A program made the translations under genes and the position numbers. Below, one piece after another: positions 1 to 7,446 of a stretch of 64,000 nucleotides of DNA; within the stretch, counting starts at the first letter, position 1, and each line of letters begins with the position of its first letter. The stretch spans positions 124,001 through 188,000 of the forward strand of contig JAPLAM010000095.1 of assembly GCA_026393275.1 (NCBI GenBank), given 5' to 3'. Source of the stretch: Arthrobacter sp. (lineage in GTDB: Bacteria > Actinomycetota > Actinomycetes > Actinomycetales > Micrococcaceae). The notes below the pieces were generated by a model. That model worked only from the letters and a program-made list of their open reading frames with translations. It did not search any database and had not been told where the DNA came from.

Positions 1-1326
1 GCCTCCCTCGAGCAGCCCGCCGACGGCAGCGCCCCGGACAACGAGGACCTTGAGCCGCTGTTCAAGACGATCATCGATCACATCCCGGCGCCGACCTACA
101 ACCCGAACGGTGTCCTGCAGGCCCACGTGACCAACCTGGACGCCTCGCCGTTCCTTGGCCGTCTGGCTCTGCTGCGTATCTACAACGGCACCCTGCGCAA
201 GGGCCAGACCGTGGCGTGGGCACGCGCCAACGGCGAGCTCAAGAACGTCAAGATCACCGAACTGCTCGCCACGAAGGCCCTGGACCGCGTCCCGGCCGAG
301 TCCGCGGGCCCGGGCGAGATTGTCGCCGTCGCCGGTATCGAGGAAATCACCATCGGTGAGACCCTGACCGACGTCGACAACCCGCAGCCGCTGCCGCTGA
401 TCACCGTTGACGACCCGGCCATCTCGATGACCATCGGTATCAACACCTCGCCGCTGGCCGGCAAGGTCAAGGGCGCGAAGGTCACCGCCCGCCAGGTCAA
501 GGACCGCCTCGACAAGGAACTGATCGGTAACGTCTCCCTCAAGGTGCTCCCCACCGAGCGCCCTGACGCGTGGGAAGTCCAGGGTCGTGGCGAGCTGGCG
601 CTGGCCATCCTGGTCGAGCAGATGCGCCGCGAAGGCTTCGAGCTGACCGTGGGCAAGCCGCAGGTTGTCACCAAGACCGTCGACGGCAAGATCCACGAGC
701 CGATGGAACACATGACCATCGACGTGCCCGAAGAGTACCTCGGTGCCGTTACCCAGCTGATGGCAGCCCGCAAGGGCCGGATGACCAACATGGCCAACCA
801 CGGCACCGGCTGGTGCCGCATGGAGTTCATCGTTCCGGCCCGTGGCCTCATCGGTTTCCGCACCAAGTTCCTCACGGACACCCGTGGCGCCGGCATCGCA
901 GCTTCGATCTCCGAGGGCTACGAGCCGTGGGCCGGCCCGATCGAGTACCGCACCAACGGTTCGATGATCGCCGACCGCGCCGGTGTTGTGACGCCGTTCG
1001 CCATGATCAACCTGCAGGAACGCGGTTCCTTCTTCGTCAAGCCCACCTCGGAGGTCTACGAGGGCATGATCGTCGGCGAGAACTCCCGCGCGGACGACAT
1101 GGACGTCAACATCACCAAGGAAAAGAAGCTCACCAACATGCGTGCCGCTTCCTCGGACACCTTCGAGAACCTGACGCCCCCGCGCGACCTGACCCTCGAA
1201 GAGTCACTCGAATTCGCGCGCGAAGACGAGTGCGTCGAGGTGACGCCGGATTCCATCCGCATCCGCAAGCTCATCCTGGACACCAGCGAGCGTGCCAAGG
1301 CCAACCGCGCCCGCGCCAAGGTCTGA
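1..1326 (+). CDS. typA: TypA/BipA translational GTPase, 3' part
   Basis: This is the C-terminal part of the ribosome-associated GTPase TypA (BipA), which acts in 50S subunit assembly and stress adaptation. The frame is open from the first base (reading EPLFKTIIDHIPAPTYNPNG, then QAHVTNLDASPFLGR), so the G domain lies upstream of the window and the GTG at 127 is an internal codon. What remains is the domain II barrel, the EF-G-like domains (RGELALAILVEQMRREGFE) and the TypA-specific C-terminal domain (RGLIGFRTKFLTDTRG, then the lysine/arginine-rich end RAKANRARAKV). A strong stem-loop terminator begins 37 bases after the stop. Confidence 0.96.
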   Translation, partial: ASLEQPADGSAPDNEDLEPLFKTIIDHIPAPTYNPNGVLQAHVTNLDASPFLGRLALLRIYNGTLRKGQTVAWARANGELKNVKITELLATKALDRVPAESAGPGEIVAVAGIEEITIGETLTDVDNPQPLPLITVDDPAISMTIGINTSPLAGKVKGAKVTARQVKDRLDKELIGNVSLKVLPTERPDAWEVQGRGELALAILVEQMRREGFELTVGKPQVVTKTVDGKIHEPMEHMTIDVPEEYLGAVTQLMAARKGRMTNMANHGTGWCRMEFIVPARGLIGFRTKFLTDTRGAGIAASISEGYEPWAGPIEYRTNGSMIADRAGVVTPFAMINLQERGSFFVKPTSEVYEGMIVGENSRADDMDVNITKEKKLTNMRAASSDTFENLTPPRDLTLEESLEFAREDECVEVTPDSIRIRKLILDTSERAKANRARAKV

Positions 1327-1353
1327 TCCGGGCCTCCGGGCTCCGGCTTTAAC

Positions 1354-1728
1354 GTGACCAAGAGAGCTGCCGGCAGGGCAGGCGGCATTGCCGCCGCCCT
1401 GCCGGCAGCTCTTTTTGTTGCCCTGGCCGGCACCGTCCTGCACCGCCAGGACGTGCAAGTAGCCGGCATCGCGCTGCCCTGGGGTGCCGCGGCCGCGCTG
1501 GTGTTGCTGGCGTCCGTGGAGCTGCTGCTGGGGGCAGCGTTCCGCTCCATTGTGCCGACGGCGGTCTGCGGCGCCGGGTGCTACGCGCTGACCGGCTGGT
1601 GGGCCACGCTGGAGCCCGGCCGGCGCCTGATCCTCGGCGACCTGGCCGGCAACCTCTGGATCTTAGGGATTGCCGTGGTCACGGTAGTCATGCTCACCTG
1701 GTGCCGCCGCTACGCCCGCCGGGGCTAG
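1354..1728 (+). CDS. Small membrane protein of unknown function
   Basis: This 124-residue protein has three to four predicted membrane segments: about residues 12-28, 38-62, 65-85 and 98-117, the last followed by a basic CRRYARRG end. I do not recognise a named family. The start used is the GTG 27 bases after the typA stop. Most of its first 20 codons are the arms of the typA terminator, so the hydrophobic alanine-rich N-terminus (RAAGRAGGIAAALPAALF) is encoded by terminator DNA. Translation could begin further in, but the first membrane segment would then be lost. The function is unknown. Confidence 0.6.
   Translation: MTKRAAGRAGGIAAALPAALFVALAGTVLHRQDVQVAGIALPWGAAAALVLLASVELLLGAAFRSIVPTAVCGAGCYALTGWWATLEPGRRLILGDLAGNLWILGIAVVTVVMLTWCRRYARRG
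1363..1416 (+). terminator. Intrinsic terminator after typA, lying inside the next gene
   Basis: A 17-bp perfect stem (1363-1379 with 1396-1412) is extended by an inner GGCGGC/GCCGCC stem with an ATT loop and a single bulged A at 1380. It is followed by a run of Ts (1412-1416). It is well placed to end typA transcription, but it falls within the first 20 codons of the following membrane-protein gene. Confidence 0.85.
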
Positions 1729-1774
1729 TGTCTCAGCATCGCTGTCGCGCCGTCGTGGCGGGGTGGCCGGTTGG

Positions 1775-2019
1775 TCACGGGGGTACGCGACATCTGGGCG
1801 CTCGGATATCTGTGCGCTCGGGACATGCCCAGTGTTGGTTCCTGCCTTGGGACATGCCCACTTTTCGTGCCTGCGGGTGGGCATACTGGCATCATGTCCG
1901 CTGGCTGCGCGAAGCGCCGGACATGTCCCTGAGCTGACCGGGGGACATGCTCAGCGCTCATGTCGGGGACCGCGCTAGCGCTTTTGCACATAGCGGAAAC
2001 CGGGGCTAGGCGATGTCCC
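1775..2019. repeat. Upstream cluster of GGACATGTCC-type palindromic repeats
   Basis: This gene-free stretch holds at least seven copies or half-copies of a palindrome centred on CATG. Clear copies are GGACATGCCC at 1821-1830 and 1850-1859, GGGCATAC at 1879-1886, CATGTCC at 1893-1899, the perfect GGACATGTCC at 1919-1928, GGACATGCTC at 1943-1952 and CATGTC at 1959-1964, with a decayed ATGTCCC at 2013-2019. Some pairs can form hairpins, for example ATGCCCAC at 1854-1861 with GTGGGCAT at 1877-1884. The same motif recurs on the other side of the next gene and I found no such cluster elsewhere in the window. Confidence 0.85.
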
Positions 2020-2032
2020 TCGCGCCACGACA

Positions 2033-2046
2033 CCATGGGCCCATGG
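2033..2046. promoter_or_regulatory. Perfect palindrome over a start codon
   Basis: CCATGGGCCCATGG is a 14-bp perfect palindrome whose right half contains the ATG chosen as the start of the winged-helix/nuclease gene. It could be an operator or could hide the start in RNA. This is inference from position only. Confidence 0.4.
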
Positions 2047-2852
2047 TCAAAATAGATGAAGTGCTTGCCAACTACGACGGCGTGGCCCGCGCCAAGCACC
2101 TCGCGGCCGCAGGCGTCTCCGACTTCCAGCTCAAAGCGGCCTTAGCCAGCGGCGCCGTGGCCCGGGTGTCCCGCGGTGTTTACGCACTACCCGCGGCGGA
2201 TCCGCAGCTCGTGGCCATCAGGTCCCTGCCTGCGGAGCCAACCTGCGTGAGCGCCGCCCAGTTTGGCGGCTTGTGGGTCCTCGAGGCGCCCGAACAGCAA
2301 CACGTCGCGCTAACCCACAGCCGCAGCTACCCGGGCTTCGTCTGCCACCGCGCGCCGGCGCCGCCCACATTGCTCGACGCCGTCGTCCAGAGCCTGCGCT
2401 GCCTGCCGGAGTTGGACGGCCTCGTCATTGCCGAATCCGCGGTGGTCCTCAAGGGCCTTCCGCTGTCGGCCCTTCGACAGCGGCTGTCCGGGAGGAACGA
2501 CGCGCGGGCACGGAGAATCGTCGCTTCGATCGTTCCTCAGTCGCAGTCGGTCATCGAGTGCATGGCCCGCTTCCAGCTGCGGCGGGCCGGGTTCCATGTT
2601 GAGTCACAGGTGAATGTTCCCGGCATGGGCCACCTGGACCTCATGGTGGACGGCCGGCTGGGGATTGAGACCGACGGCGCCGGGTTCCACATGGACCGGA
2701 ACAGTTTCGAGGAGGACCGACGGCGGTGGAACGTCACCACGCGGCGCGGGGTCCCCACCCTGGTTGTGAGCTATCCATTGCTGAAATACCGCCCTCAGGA
2801 ATTCATCGCGATGGTCAGGGATGCTTTGAACAGGCTCGCCGCGGCCGCCTGA
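2043..2852 (+). CDS. AbiEi-like winged-helix protein with DUF559/Vsr-like nuclease domain
   Basis: This 269-residue protein has two recognisable parts. The N-terminus (about residues 8-50, GVARAKHLAAAGVSDFQLKA then RVSRGVYALP) resembles the winged-helix domain of AbiEi-type antitoxins. The C-terminus (about 190-265) has the DUF559/very-short-patch-repair-like nuclease pattern: HLDLMVDGRLGIETDG, FH and EEDRRRW, then a VPTLVVSY strand. All the acidic and histidine positions expected of that PD-(D/E)XK-related fold are present. Such two-domain proteins are common and uncharacterised in actinobacteria, and no AbiEii toxin gene is adjacent. An in-frame ATG at 2013 lies in a decayed repeat copy and was not preferred. 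Palindrome clusters flank the gene on both sides. The function is unknown. Confidence 0.8.
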   Translation: MVKIDEVLANYDGVARAKHLAAAGVSDFQLKAALASGAVARVSRGVYALPAADPQLVAIRSLPAEPTCVSAAQFGGLWVLEAPEQQHVALTHSRSYPGFVCHRAPAPPTLLDAVVQSLRCLPELDGLVIAESAVVLKGLPLSALRQRLSGRNDARARRIVASIVPQSQSVIECMARFQLRRAGFHVESQVNVPGMGHLDLMVDGRLGIETDGAGFHMDRNSFEEDRRRWNVTTRRGVPTLVVSYPLLKYRPQEFIAMVRDALNRLAAAA

Positions 2853-2962
2853 GAACGACTGGCCGGGCCCTCGCGCATGCGCCGATAAAATGTCTGCTCC
2901 CTGCTGCCATCGTTGGACATGTCCCTCGTTGCCCTGAGACCAATGGATATGCGTGGCGGCCA

Positions 2963-3058
2963 CGGCCCGCGAAAGATGGGCATGCTCCCCCATGCGGCCC
3001 GCGAAAGATGGGCATGCTCCCCCATGCGGCCCGGGAAGAATGGGCATGCTCTCCGTTA
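2963..3058. repeat. Three tandem copies of a 32-bp unit
   Basis: Units begin at 2963, 2995 and 3027. Each opens CGGCCCG, continues with an AAGAT/AAGAA block and contains GGGCATGCTC. The first two are near identical over the full 32 bp and the third has diverged. Inside each unit ATGGG and CCCAT can pair around the CATG core. The units abut directly, with no spacers. Confidence 0.85.
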
Positions 3059-3069
3059 CCGGCCGCGGC

Positions 3070-3092
3070 TGGACATAGTGGGACTATGTCCA
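3070..3092. repeat. Perfect hairpin copy of the palindrome
   Basis: TGGACATAGT (3070-3079) and ACTATGTCCA (3083-3092) form a perfect 10-bp stem with a GGG loop. It looks like a repeat unit split at its centre. No T-run follows, so it is unlikely to be an intrinsic terminator. Confidence 0.8.
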
Positions 3093-3131
3093 TTGCTCAA
3101 AGGCAGGGGAGGGCATGTCCCACGGCGCGGG

Positions 3132-3380
3132 CTAAGGGAGGGCATGTCCCCGGGGGCGGCGCGGAGGGGCGGGCGGAACCTGCTTGGCGGCCACGACGAG
3201 TCCCAACTGGATGACGACGTCGGCGCGCCGGGTGCGGACGGTGCAGCCGCCGTCGGCCCTGGCCACGAGCTCCCCGAGCGCATCCGTGAGGCCGCCCTCG
3301 ATCCGGTAGCGCACCACCACGCGGGTGCCCAGGGGCGCTTCGGAGAGGAAATGCTGCGGCCCGGGCGTCGGTGAAGTCAC
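3132..3380 (-). CDS. Short protein resembling the N-terminal domain of a GNAT acetyltransferase
   Basis: This 82-residue protein starts at a GTG and is divergent from fdxA. The part from about residue 15 to 72 (LGTRVVVRYRIEGGLTDALG, then TVRTRRADVVIQLGLVVAAK and VPPAP) matches, as I recall it, the small barrel that precedes the catalytic domain of GNAT proteins encoded next to the ferredoxin-dapC pair in other actinobacteria. No catalytic GNAT domain follows. The last residues (RPRGHALP) are read from a GGGCATGTCC repeat copy. It is either a genuine stand-alone domain or a gene cut short by the repeat cluster. Confidence 0.6.
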   Translation of the reverse strand: MTSPTPGPQHFLSEAPLGTRVVVRYRIEGGLTDALGELVARADGGCTVRTRRADVVIQLGLVVAAKQVPPAPPRRPRGHALP

Positions 3381-3532
3381 GTGTCCATCGTAGGGTGCGC
3401 GGGCCCTGTGACGCCCGGCTAGGTTCGCGGGATCGGACTGGGAGATAATAGGCTCAGAAGTCAGCAGCCCGGCGCCCGTGCCGGGAGCAAAGACCGGCGG
3501 GATGCCGGAACCAACGTGGAGAGGCCAGGGAC

Positions 3533-3859
3533 GTGACGTACGTAATCGCGCAGCCGTGTGTAGATGTCAAAGACAAGGCATGTATTGAAGAGTGCCCCGT
3601 CGATTGCATCTACGAGGGTGAGCGTTCCCTGTACATCCACCCGGACGAGTGCGTGGACTGCGGCGCCTGCGAGCCGGTCTGCCCGGTGGAGGCCATCTAC
3701 TACGAGGACGACACCCCGGAGGAGTGGGCCGACTACTACAAGGCCAACGTCGAATTCTTCGATGTGCTCGGCTCACCGGGCGGCGCCGCCAAGATCGGCA
3801 ACACCCACACGGACCACCCCATGATCGCCGCCCTGCCGCCGCAGAACCAAGACAACTAG
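3533..3859 (+). CDS. fdxA: Seven-iron ferredoxin
   Basis: This 108-residue ferredoxin carries one [3Fe-4S] and one [4Fe-4S] cluster and is a small cytoplasmic electron carrier. The cysteine pattern is clear: C9, C17 and C21 with the adjacent PVDC, then CVDCGACEPVCP for the second cluster. The length and the acidic C-terminus are typical of actinobacterial FdxA/FdxC. The GTG start is preceded by a GGAGAGG stretch. The stop is 12 bases before dapC, an arrangement shared with mycobacteria (from memory), so the two are probably co-transcribed although no direct functional link is known. Confidence 0.95.
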   Translation: MTYVIAQPCVDVKDKACIEECPVDCIYEGERSLYIHPDECVDCGACEPVCPVEAIYYEDDTPEEWADYYKANVEFFDVLGSPGGAAKIGNTHTDHPMIAALPPQNQDN

Positions 3860-3871
3860 GACGGCGCAACA

Positions 3872-5020
3872 GTGACCTCTGCGGTGCGCAGCTTTGGCCT
3901 CAGCCTGCCCGACTACCCGTGGGAAGCGTTGGCGCCCTATCTGGCGCGCGCCGCTAAGCATCCCGGGGGAGTCGCCAACCTCTCGATCGGCACCCCGGTC
4001 GATGACACGCCAGCCCTGGTGCAGGAAGCCCTCCGGGCGGCGGCCAACGCCCCCGGATACCCGACGGTGCACGGCACGCCGGCCCTCCGGGAGGCGGTCG
4101 CGGCCTGGTTCGAACGCCGCCGCGGCGTCCCCGGGCTGGATCCGCAGCACGTGATGCCCACCGTCGGCTCCAAGGAACTCGTGGCGTGGCTGCCGTTCCT
4201 GCTGGGCCTCAAACCGGGCGACGTCGTCGTCCGGCCCACGGTCGCGTACCCCACCTATGACATCGGGGCCACGTTCACCGGCGCCGAGCACGTGGCCGCG
4301 GACGACCTCGATGAGCTCGACGCCGGCACCCGGCAGCGAGTGCGCTTGGTCTGGGTGAATTCACCGGCAAACCCCACCGGCAGCGTCCGGGACGCCGCGT
4401 CGCTGAAGCAGATCGTCGACCAGGCCCGCGAGCTCGGTGCCGTGGTCGCCTCCGACGAGTGCTACGCCGAACTAGGCTGGGGCGACTGGGACGTCCAGCG
4501 AGGCGGCTCCCCGGTCCCCAGCATCCTTGACCCGCGGGTGGCCGGAGGCTCCCACGAGGGGCTCTTGGCCGTCTATTCGCTGAGCAAACAATCCAATCTG
4601 GCCGGCTACCGGGCGGCATTTGTGGCCGGCGACGCCGCGATCATGGCCAACCTGGTCAACAGCCGCAAGCACGCCGGCATGATCGTGCCCTACCCGGTCC
4701 AGGAAGCCATGCGGGTGGCCCTCGGCGACGACGCCCACGTCCAGGCCCAAAAGGACCTGTACCGCGGACGCCGCGAACGGATCGTCCCGGCGCTGGAGGG
4801 CTTCGGCCTGACCATCCACGAGTCCCGTGCCGGACTCTACCTCTGGGCCACCGCGGGCGAGGCCACCTGGGACACCGTCGGCAGGCTCGCCGACCGCGGA
4901 ATCGTCGTCGGCCCCGGCGTCTTTTACGGCGACGCCGGCAACGGCTTTATCCGGGTGGCGCTGACGGCCACGGACGAACGAATCGACGCCGCCGTCGCGC
5001 GCCTGGCCACGGGACCGTAA
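3872..5020 (+). CDS. dapC: Succinyldiaminopimelate aminotransferase
   Basis: DapC is a PLP-dependent class I/II aminotransferase that converts N-succinyl-2-amino-6-ketopimelate to succinyl-diaminopimelate in the lysine/meso-DAP pathway. The 382-residue length is normal. The PLP lysine lies in YSLSKQSNLAGYR (K239) and WVNSPANPTG (about 161-170) is the usual substrate/cofactor loop. It starts with GTG 12 bases after fdxA. The other succinylase-branch genes, dapD and dapE, lie about 4 kb away in the same window, which fits a complete succinylase route. Confidence 0.93.
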   Translation: MTSAVRSFGLSLPDYPWEALAPYLARAAKHPGGVANLSIGTPVDDTPALVQEALRAAANAPGYPTVHGTPALREAVAAWFERRRGVPGLDPQHVMPTVGSKELVAWLPFLLGLKPGDVVVRPTVAYPTYDIGATFTGAEHVAADDLDELDAGTRQRVRLVWVNSPANPTGSVRDAASLKQIVDQARELGAVVASDECYAELGWGDWDVQRGGSPVPSILDPRVAGGSHEGLLAVYSLSKQSNLAGYRAAFVAGDAAIMANLVNSRKHAGMIVPYPVQEAMRVALGDDAHVQAQKDLYRGRRERIVPALEGFGLTIHESRAGLYLWATAGEATWDTVGRLADRGIVVGPGVFYGDAGNGFIRVALTATDERIDAAVARLATGP

Positions 5021-5251
5021 CAAAGCTGTGAGGCGAGCCACAAGAGGTGCGATTTCGACGCCTTGAAGCGGCTCCGGATTAGTGCCACCCGCGAACTCCC
5101 GGTAGTTTTTAACTGACTATCAATGGTGGCTTTCCACAAGAAGGCAACGCGGCCGTTGGAATCCGTGTCCAGATACAGGTTCCGTGGGCGGCTTCACCAC
5201 ATGTTGGATCAAGCTTTCAACAGGGGCCCTGACGCCCCATGAGGAGAATCC

Positions 5252-6535
5252 ATGACTGAGACCACCAACGCAACCCTGCGTTTTGACGGCGGCGAGCTCG
5301 AGCTCCCGCGCATCAAGGTTGTTGAAGGAAACGAAGGCTACGACGTTTCCAAGCTGCTGAAGCAGACCGGCGCCGTTGCCTTCGACCCCGGGTTCATGAA
5401 CACCGCGGCCACTACCTCGGCCATCACCTACATCGACGGCGACGCCGGCATTCTTCGCTACCGGGGCTACCCGATCGAACAACTTGCCGCCCACTCGAGC
5501 TTCCTCGAGGTGTCCTACCTGCTGATTTACGGCAACCTGCCGACGCCGGCCGAGCTGGACGCGTTCGACCAGCGGATCCGCCACCACACCCTGCTGCACG
5601 AGGAGCTCAAGGGCTTCTTCAGCGGCTTCCCGCGCGACGCCCACCCGATGCCGGTGCTCTCCTCGGCAGTGTCCGCCCTGTCCACGTTCTACCAGGACTC
5701 GCTGGACCCGTTCAACCCCGAACAGGTTGAGGTTTCCACCTACCGGCTGCTGGCCAAGATGCCGGTCATCGCCGCGTACGCCCTGAAGAAGTCCGTCGGC
5801 CAGCCCATGCTGTACCCGGACAACTCCCACAATCTCGTGGAGAACTTCCTGCGCCTGAGCTTCGGTCTTCCGGCCGAGCAGTACGAGGTGGACCCGGTGG
5901 TGGCCAAGGCCTTGGACCTGCTGCTGATCCTGCACGCGGACCACGAGCAGAACTGCTCCACCTCCACGGTCCGGCTGGTCGGCTCCTCCAACGCCAACCT
6001 CTTCGCCTCCGTGTCCGCCGGCATCAACGCCCTCTTCGGCCCCGCCCACGGCGGCGCCAACGAGGCAGTGCTCAAGATGCTCCGTCAGATCCAGTCCGAC
6101 GGCGTCAAGCCCGAGGACTACATGGAGAAGGTCAAGAACAAGGAAGACGGCGTCCGCCTGATGGGCTTCGGACACCGCGTCTACAAGAACTACGACCCGC
6201 GTGCCAAGATCGTCAAGGCCACGGCCCATGAGATCCTCGGCAAGCTCGGCGGCAACGACGAACTGTTGGAAATCGCGCTCCGCCTGGAAGAGAAGGCCCT
6301 GCAGGATGACTACTTCATCCAGCGCAAGCTTTACCCCAACGTGGACTTCTACACCGGCCTGATCTACAAGGCCATGGGCTTCCCGGAGAAGATGTTCACC
6401 GTGCTGTTCGCGATCGGACGCCTGCCGGGCTGGATTGCCCAGTGGCGTGAAATGATCAGCGACCCGAACACCAAGATCGGCCGCCCGCGCCAGCTCTACA
6501 CGGGAGAGCCGGAACGGAACTACCCCGCCGTCTAA
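5252..6535 (+). CDS. gltA: Citrate synthase
   Basis: This is a 427-residue hexameric-type (type II) citrate synthase that condenses oxaloacetate and acetyl-CoA at entry to the TCA cycle. It has the family's landmarks: GDAGILRYRGYPIEQLA near the N-terminus, HADHEQNCSTSTVRLVGSS, GPAHGGANEAVLKML and the active-site GFGHRVYKNYDPRAK. A GAGGAGA ribosome site stands just before the ATG. It is preceded by 231 bases without a gene and followed by a strong terminator, so it is probably monocistronic. Confidence 0.96.
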   Translation: MTETTNATLRFDGGELELPRIKVVEGNEGYDVSKLLKQTGAVAFDPGFMNTAATTSAITYIDGDAGILRYRGYPIEQLAAHSSFLEVSYLLIYGNLPTPAELDAFDQRIRHHTLLHEELKGFFSGFPRDAHPMPVLSSAVSALSTFYQDSLDPFNPEQVEVSTYRLLAKMPVIAAYALKKSVGQPMLYPDNSHNLVENFLRLSFGLPAEQYEVDPVVAKALDLLLILHADHEQNCSTSTVRLVGSSNANLFASVSAGINALFGPAHGGANEAVLKMLRQIQSDGVKPEDYMEKVKNKEDGVRLMGFGHRVYKNYDPRAKIVKATAHEILGKLGGNDELLEIALRLEEKALQDDYFIQRKLYPNVDFYTGLIYKAMGFPEKMFTVLFAIGRLPGWIAQWREMISDPNTKIGRPRQLYTGEPERNYPAV

Positions 6536-6562
6536 AGCGGTAGCCACGCTGAAGCGTGACCC

Positions 6563-6615
6563 ACGACGCCGGCCGCGCACCTCGACCATGAGGTGCGCGG
6601 CCGGCGTCGTTTGTT
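6563..6615 (+). terminator. Intrinsic terminator after gltA
   Basis: A 20-bp perfect stem (6563-6582 with 6591-6610) with an 8-base loop is followed by TTGTT. It begins 28 bases after the gltA stop. Confidence 0.85.
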
Positions 6616-6710
6616 AAGACCCCGGGGGAGGGGGAAGTATGGTGCTGGAGTTGCTCCTGTGGTCGGCGTGGGATGACCGGGAGAGGACACATCCGTGCTA
6701 AAAAGGAGCA

Positions 6711-7388
6711 ATGCCCAAATTTGTCGACGCTGCTTTGCGGCGCCAGGACGTTGTCGAAGCCGTGTTCCGGATCGTCGCCGCAGACGGGCTCGAACGGGCC
6801 TCGCTCCGCGAAGTGGCGGATGAAGCCGGGCTGGCCGTAGGCTCCGTGCGGCACTACTTTGCCAGCAGCGACGAACTCCTGGCTCACTCCTTCGGCGTCG
6901 TGGTGGACCGGATCACCGGCCGGCTCGAGGCCGCCGAGACCCGCCTGGCCGACTCCGCCCCGGGATCCGCGGAGCACCGCCGCAGCGTGTTAACCCTGCT
7001 GGGGGAACTGCTGCCGCTGGACGAGGAGCGCGCCGTCGATGCCTGCGTCTGGATGGCCTTCAAGAACGCGGCCCGAACCCGGCCGTTCCTGGCCCCGGAG
7101 GCTGACCGCAGCCACCGCACGGTGGCCGCCGTCGTCGGCCGCCTGATGATGGACCTGGCCCAAGGCGCCCACGCCGCCGGCGGGGCCGACGACGGCGCGG
7201 ACGAGCCGGACCGGCAGCAGCTGGTCATCGAGGCGGAGAGGCTCCTGGCAACCCTGGACGGCCTGACCATGCATGCGCTGCTGCAGCCGGAGTGGATGAC
7301 GGCGCAGATGTGCCACGATGTGCTGGAAGCCCATCTGGCCGGCCTCGACAGCCGCGGCAGCCGCACGGCAGCGCTTTCCACCCATTAA
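6711..7388 (+). CDS. TetR-family transcriptional regulator
   Basis: This 225-residue regulator has a classic N-terminal TetR helix-turn-helix at about residues 10-55 (ASLREVADEAGLAVGSVRHYF with the following SSDELL). The C-terminal half is a helical ligand domain of the BetI-like type, so the effector cannot be predicted. An AAAAAGGAG ribosome site precedes the ATG. The target is unclear: the next gene, 58 bases downstream on the same strand, is of unknown function. Confidence 0.88.
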   Translation: MPKFVDAALRRQDVVEAVFRIVAADGLERASLREVADEAGLAVGSVRHYFASSDELLAHSFGVVVDRITGRLEAAETRLADSAPGSAEHRRSVLTLLGELLPLDEERAVDACVWMAFKNAARTRPFLAPEADRSHRTVAAVVGRLMMDLAQGAHAAGGADDGADEPDRQQLVIEAERLLATLDGLTMHALLQPEWMTAQMCHDVLEAHLAGLDSRGSRTAALSTH

Positions 7389-7446
7389 CCTGCGCGTGCT
7401 TGAGGAATAGACTGGGAAAGTACGGCTTGCCAAGGGAGGCAATCGG

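Larger units (their letters stand above)
2915..3150. repeat. Downstream cluster of GGACATGTCC-type palindromic repeats
   Basis: This cluster holds GGACATGTCC at 2915-2924, a decayed copy near 2945-2953, GGGCATGCTC at 2978-2987, 3010-3019 and 3042-3051, a hairpin copy at 3070-3092, and GGGCATGTCC at 3111-3120 and 3140-3149. Together with the upstream cluster, about fifteen copies surround a single gene. The sequence looks like a repeat array and not like coding DNA. Confidence 0.85.

Noticed and set aside
2043..2852. Type IV AbiE toxin-antitoxin pair
   Set aside because: Only an AbiEi-like winged helix is present, fused to a nuclease-like domain. No AbiEii nucleotidyltransferase gene is adjacent.
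2963..3058. Possible CRISPR array
   Set aside because: The 32-bp units abut directly with no unique spacers, there are only three, and no cas gene is present.
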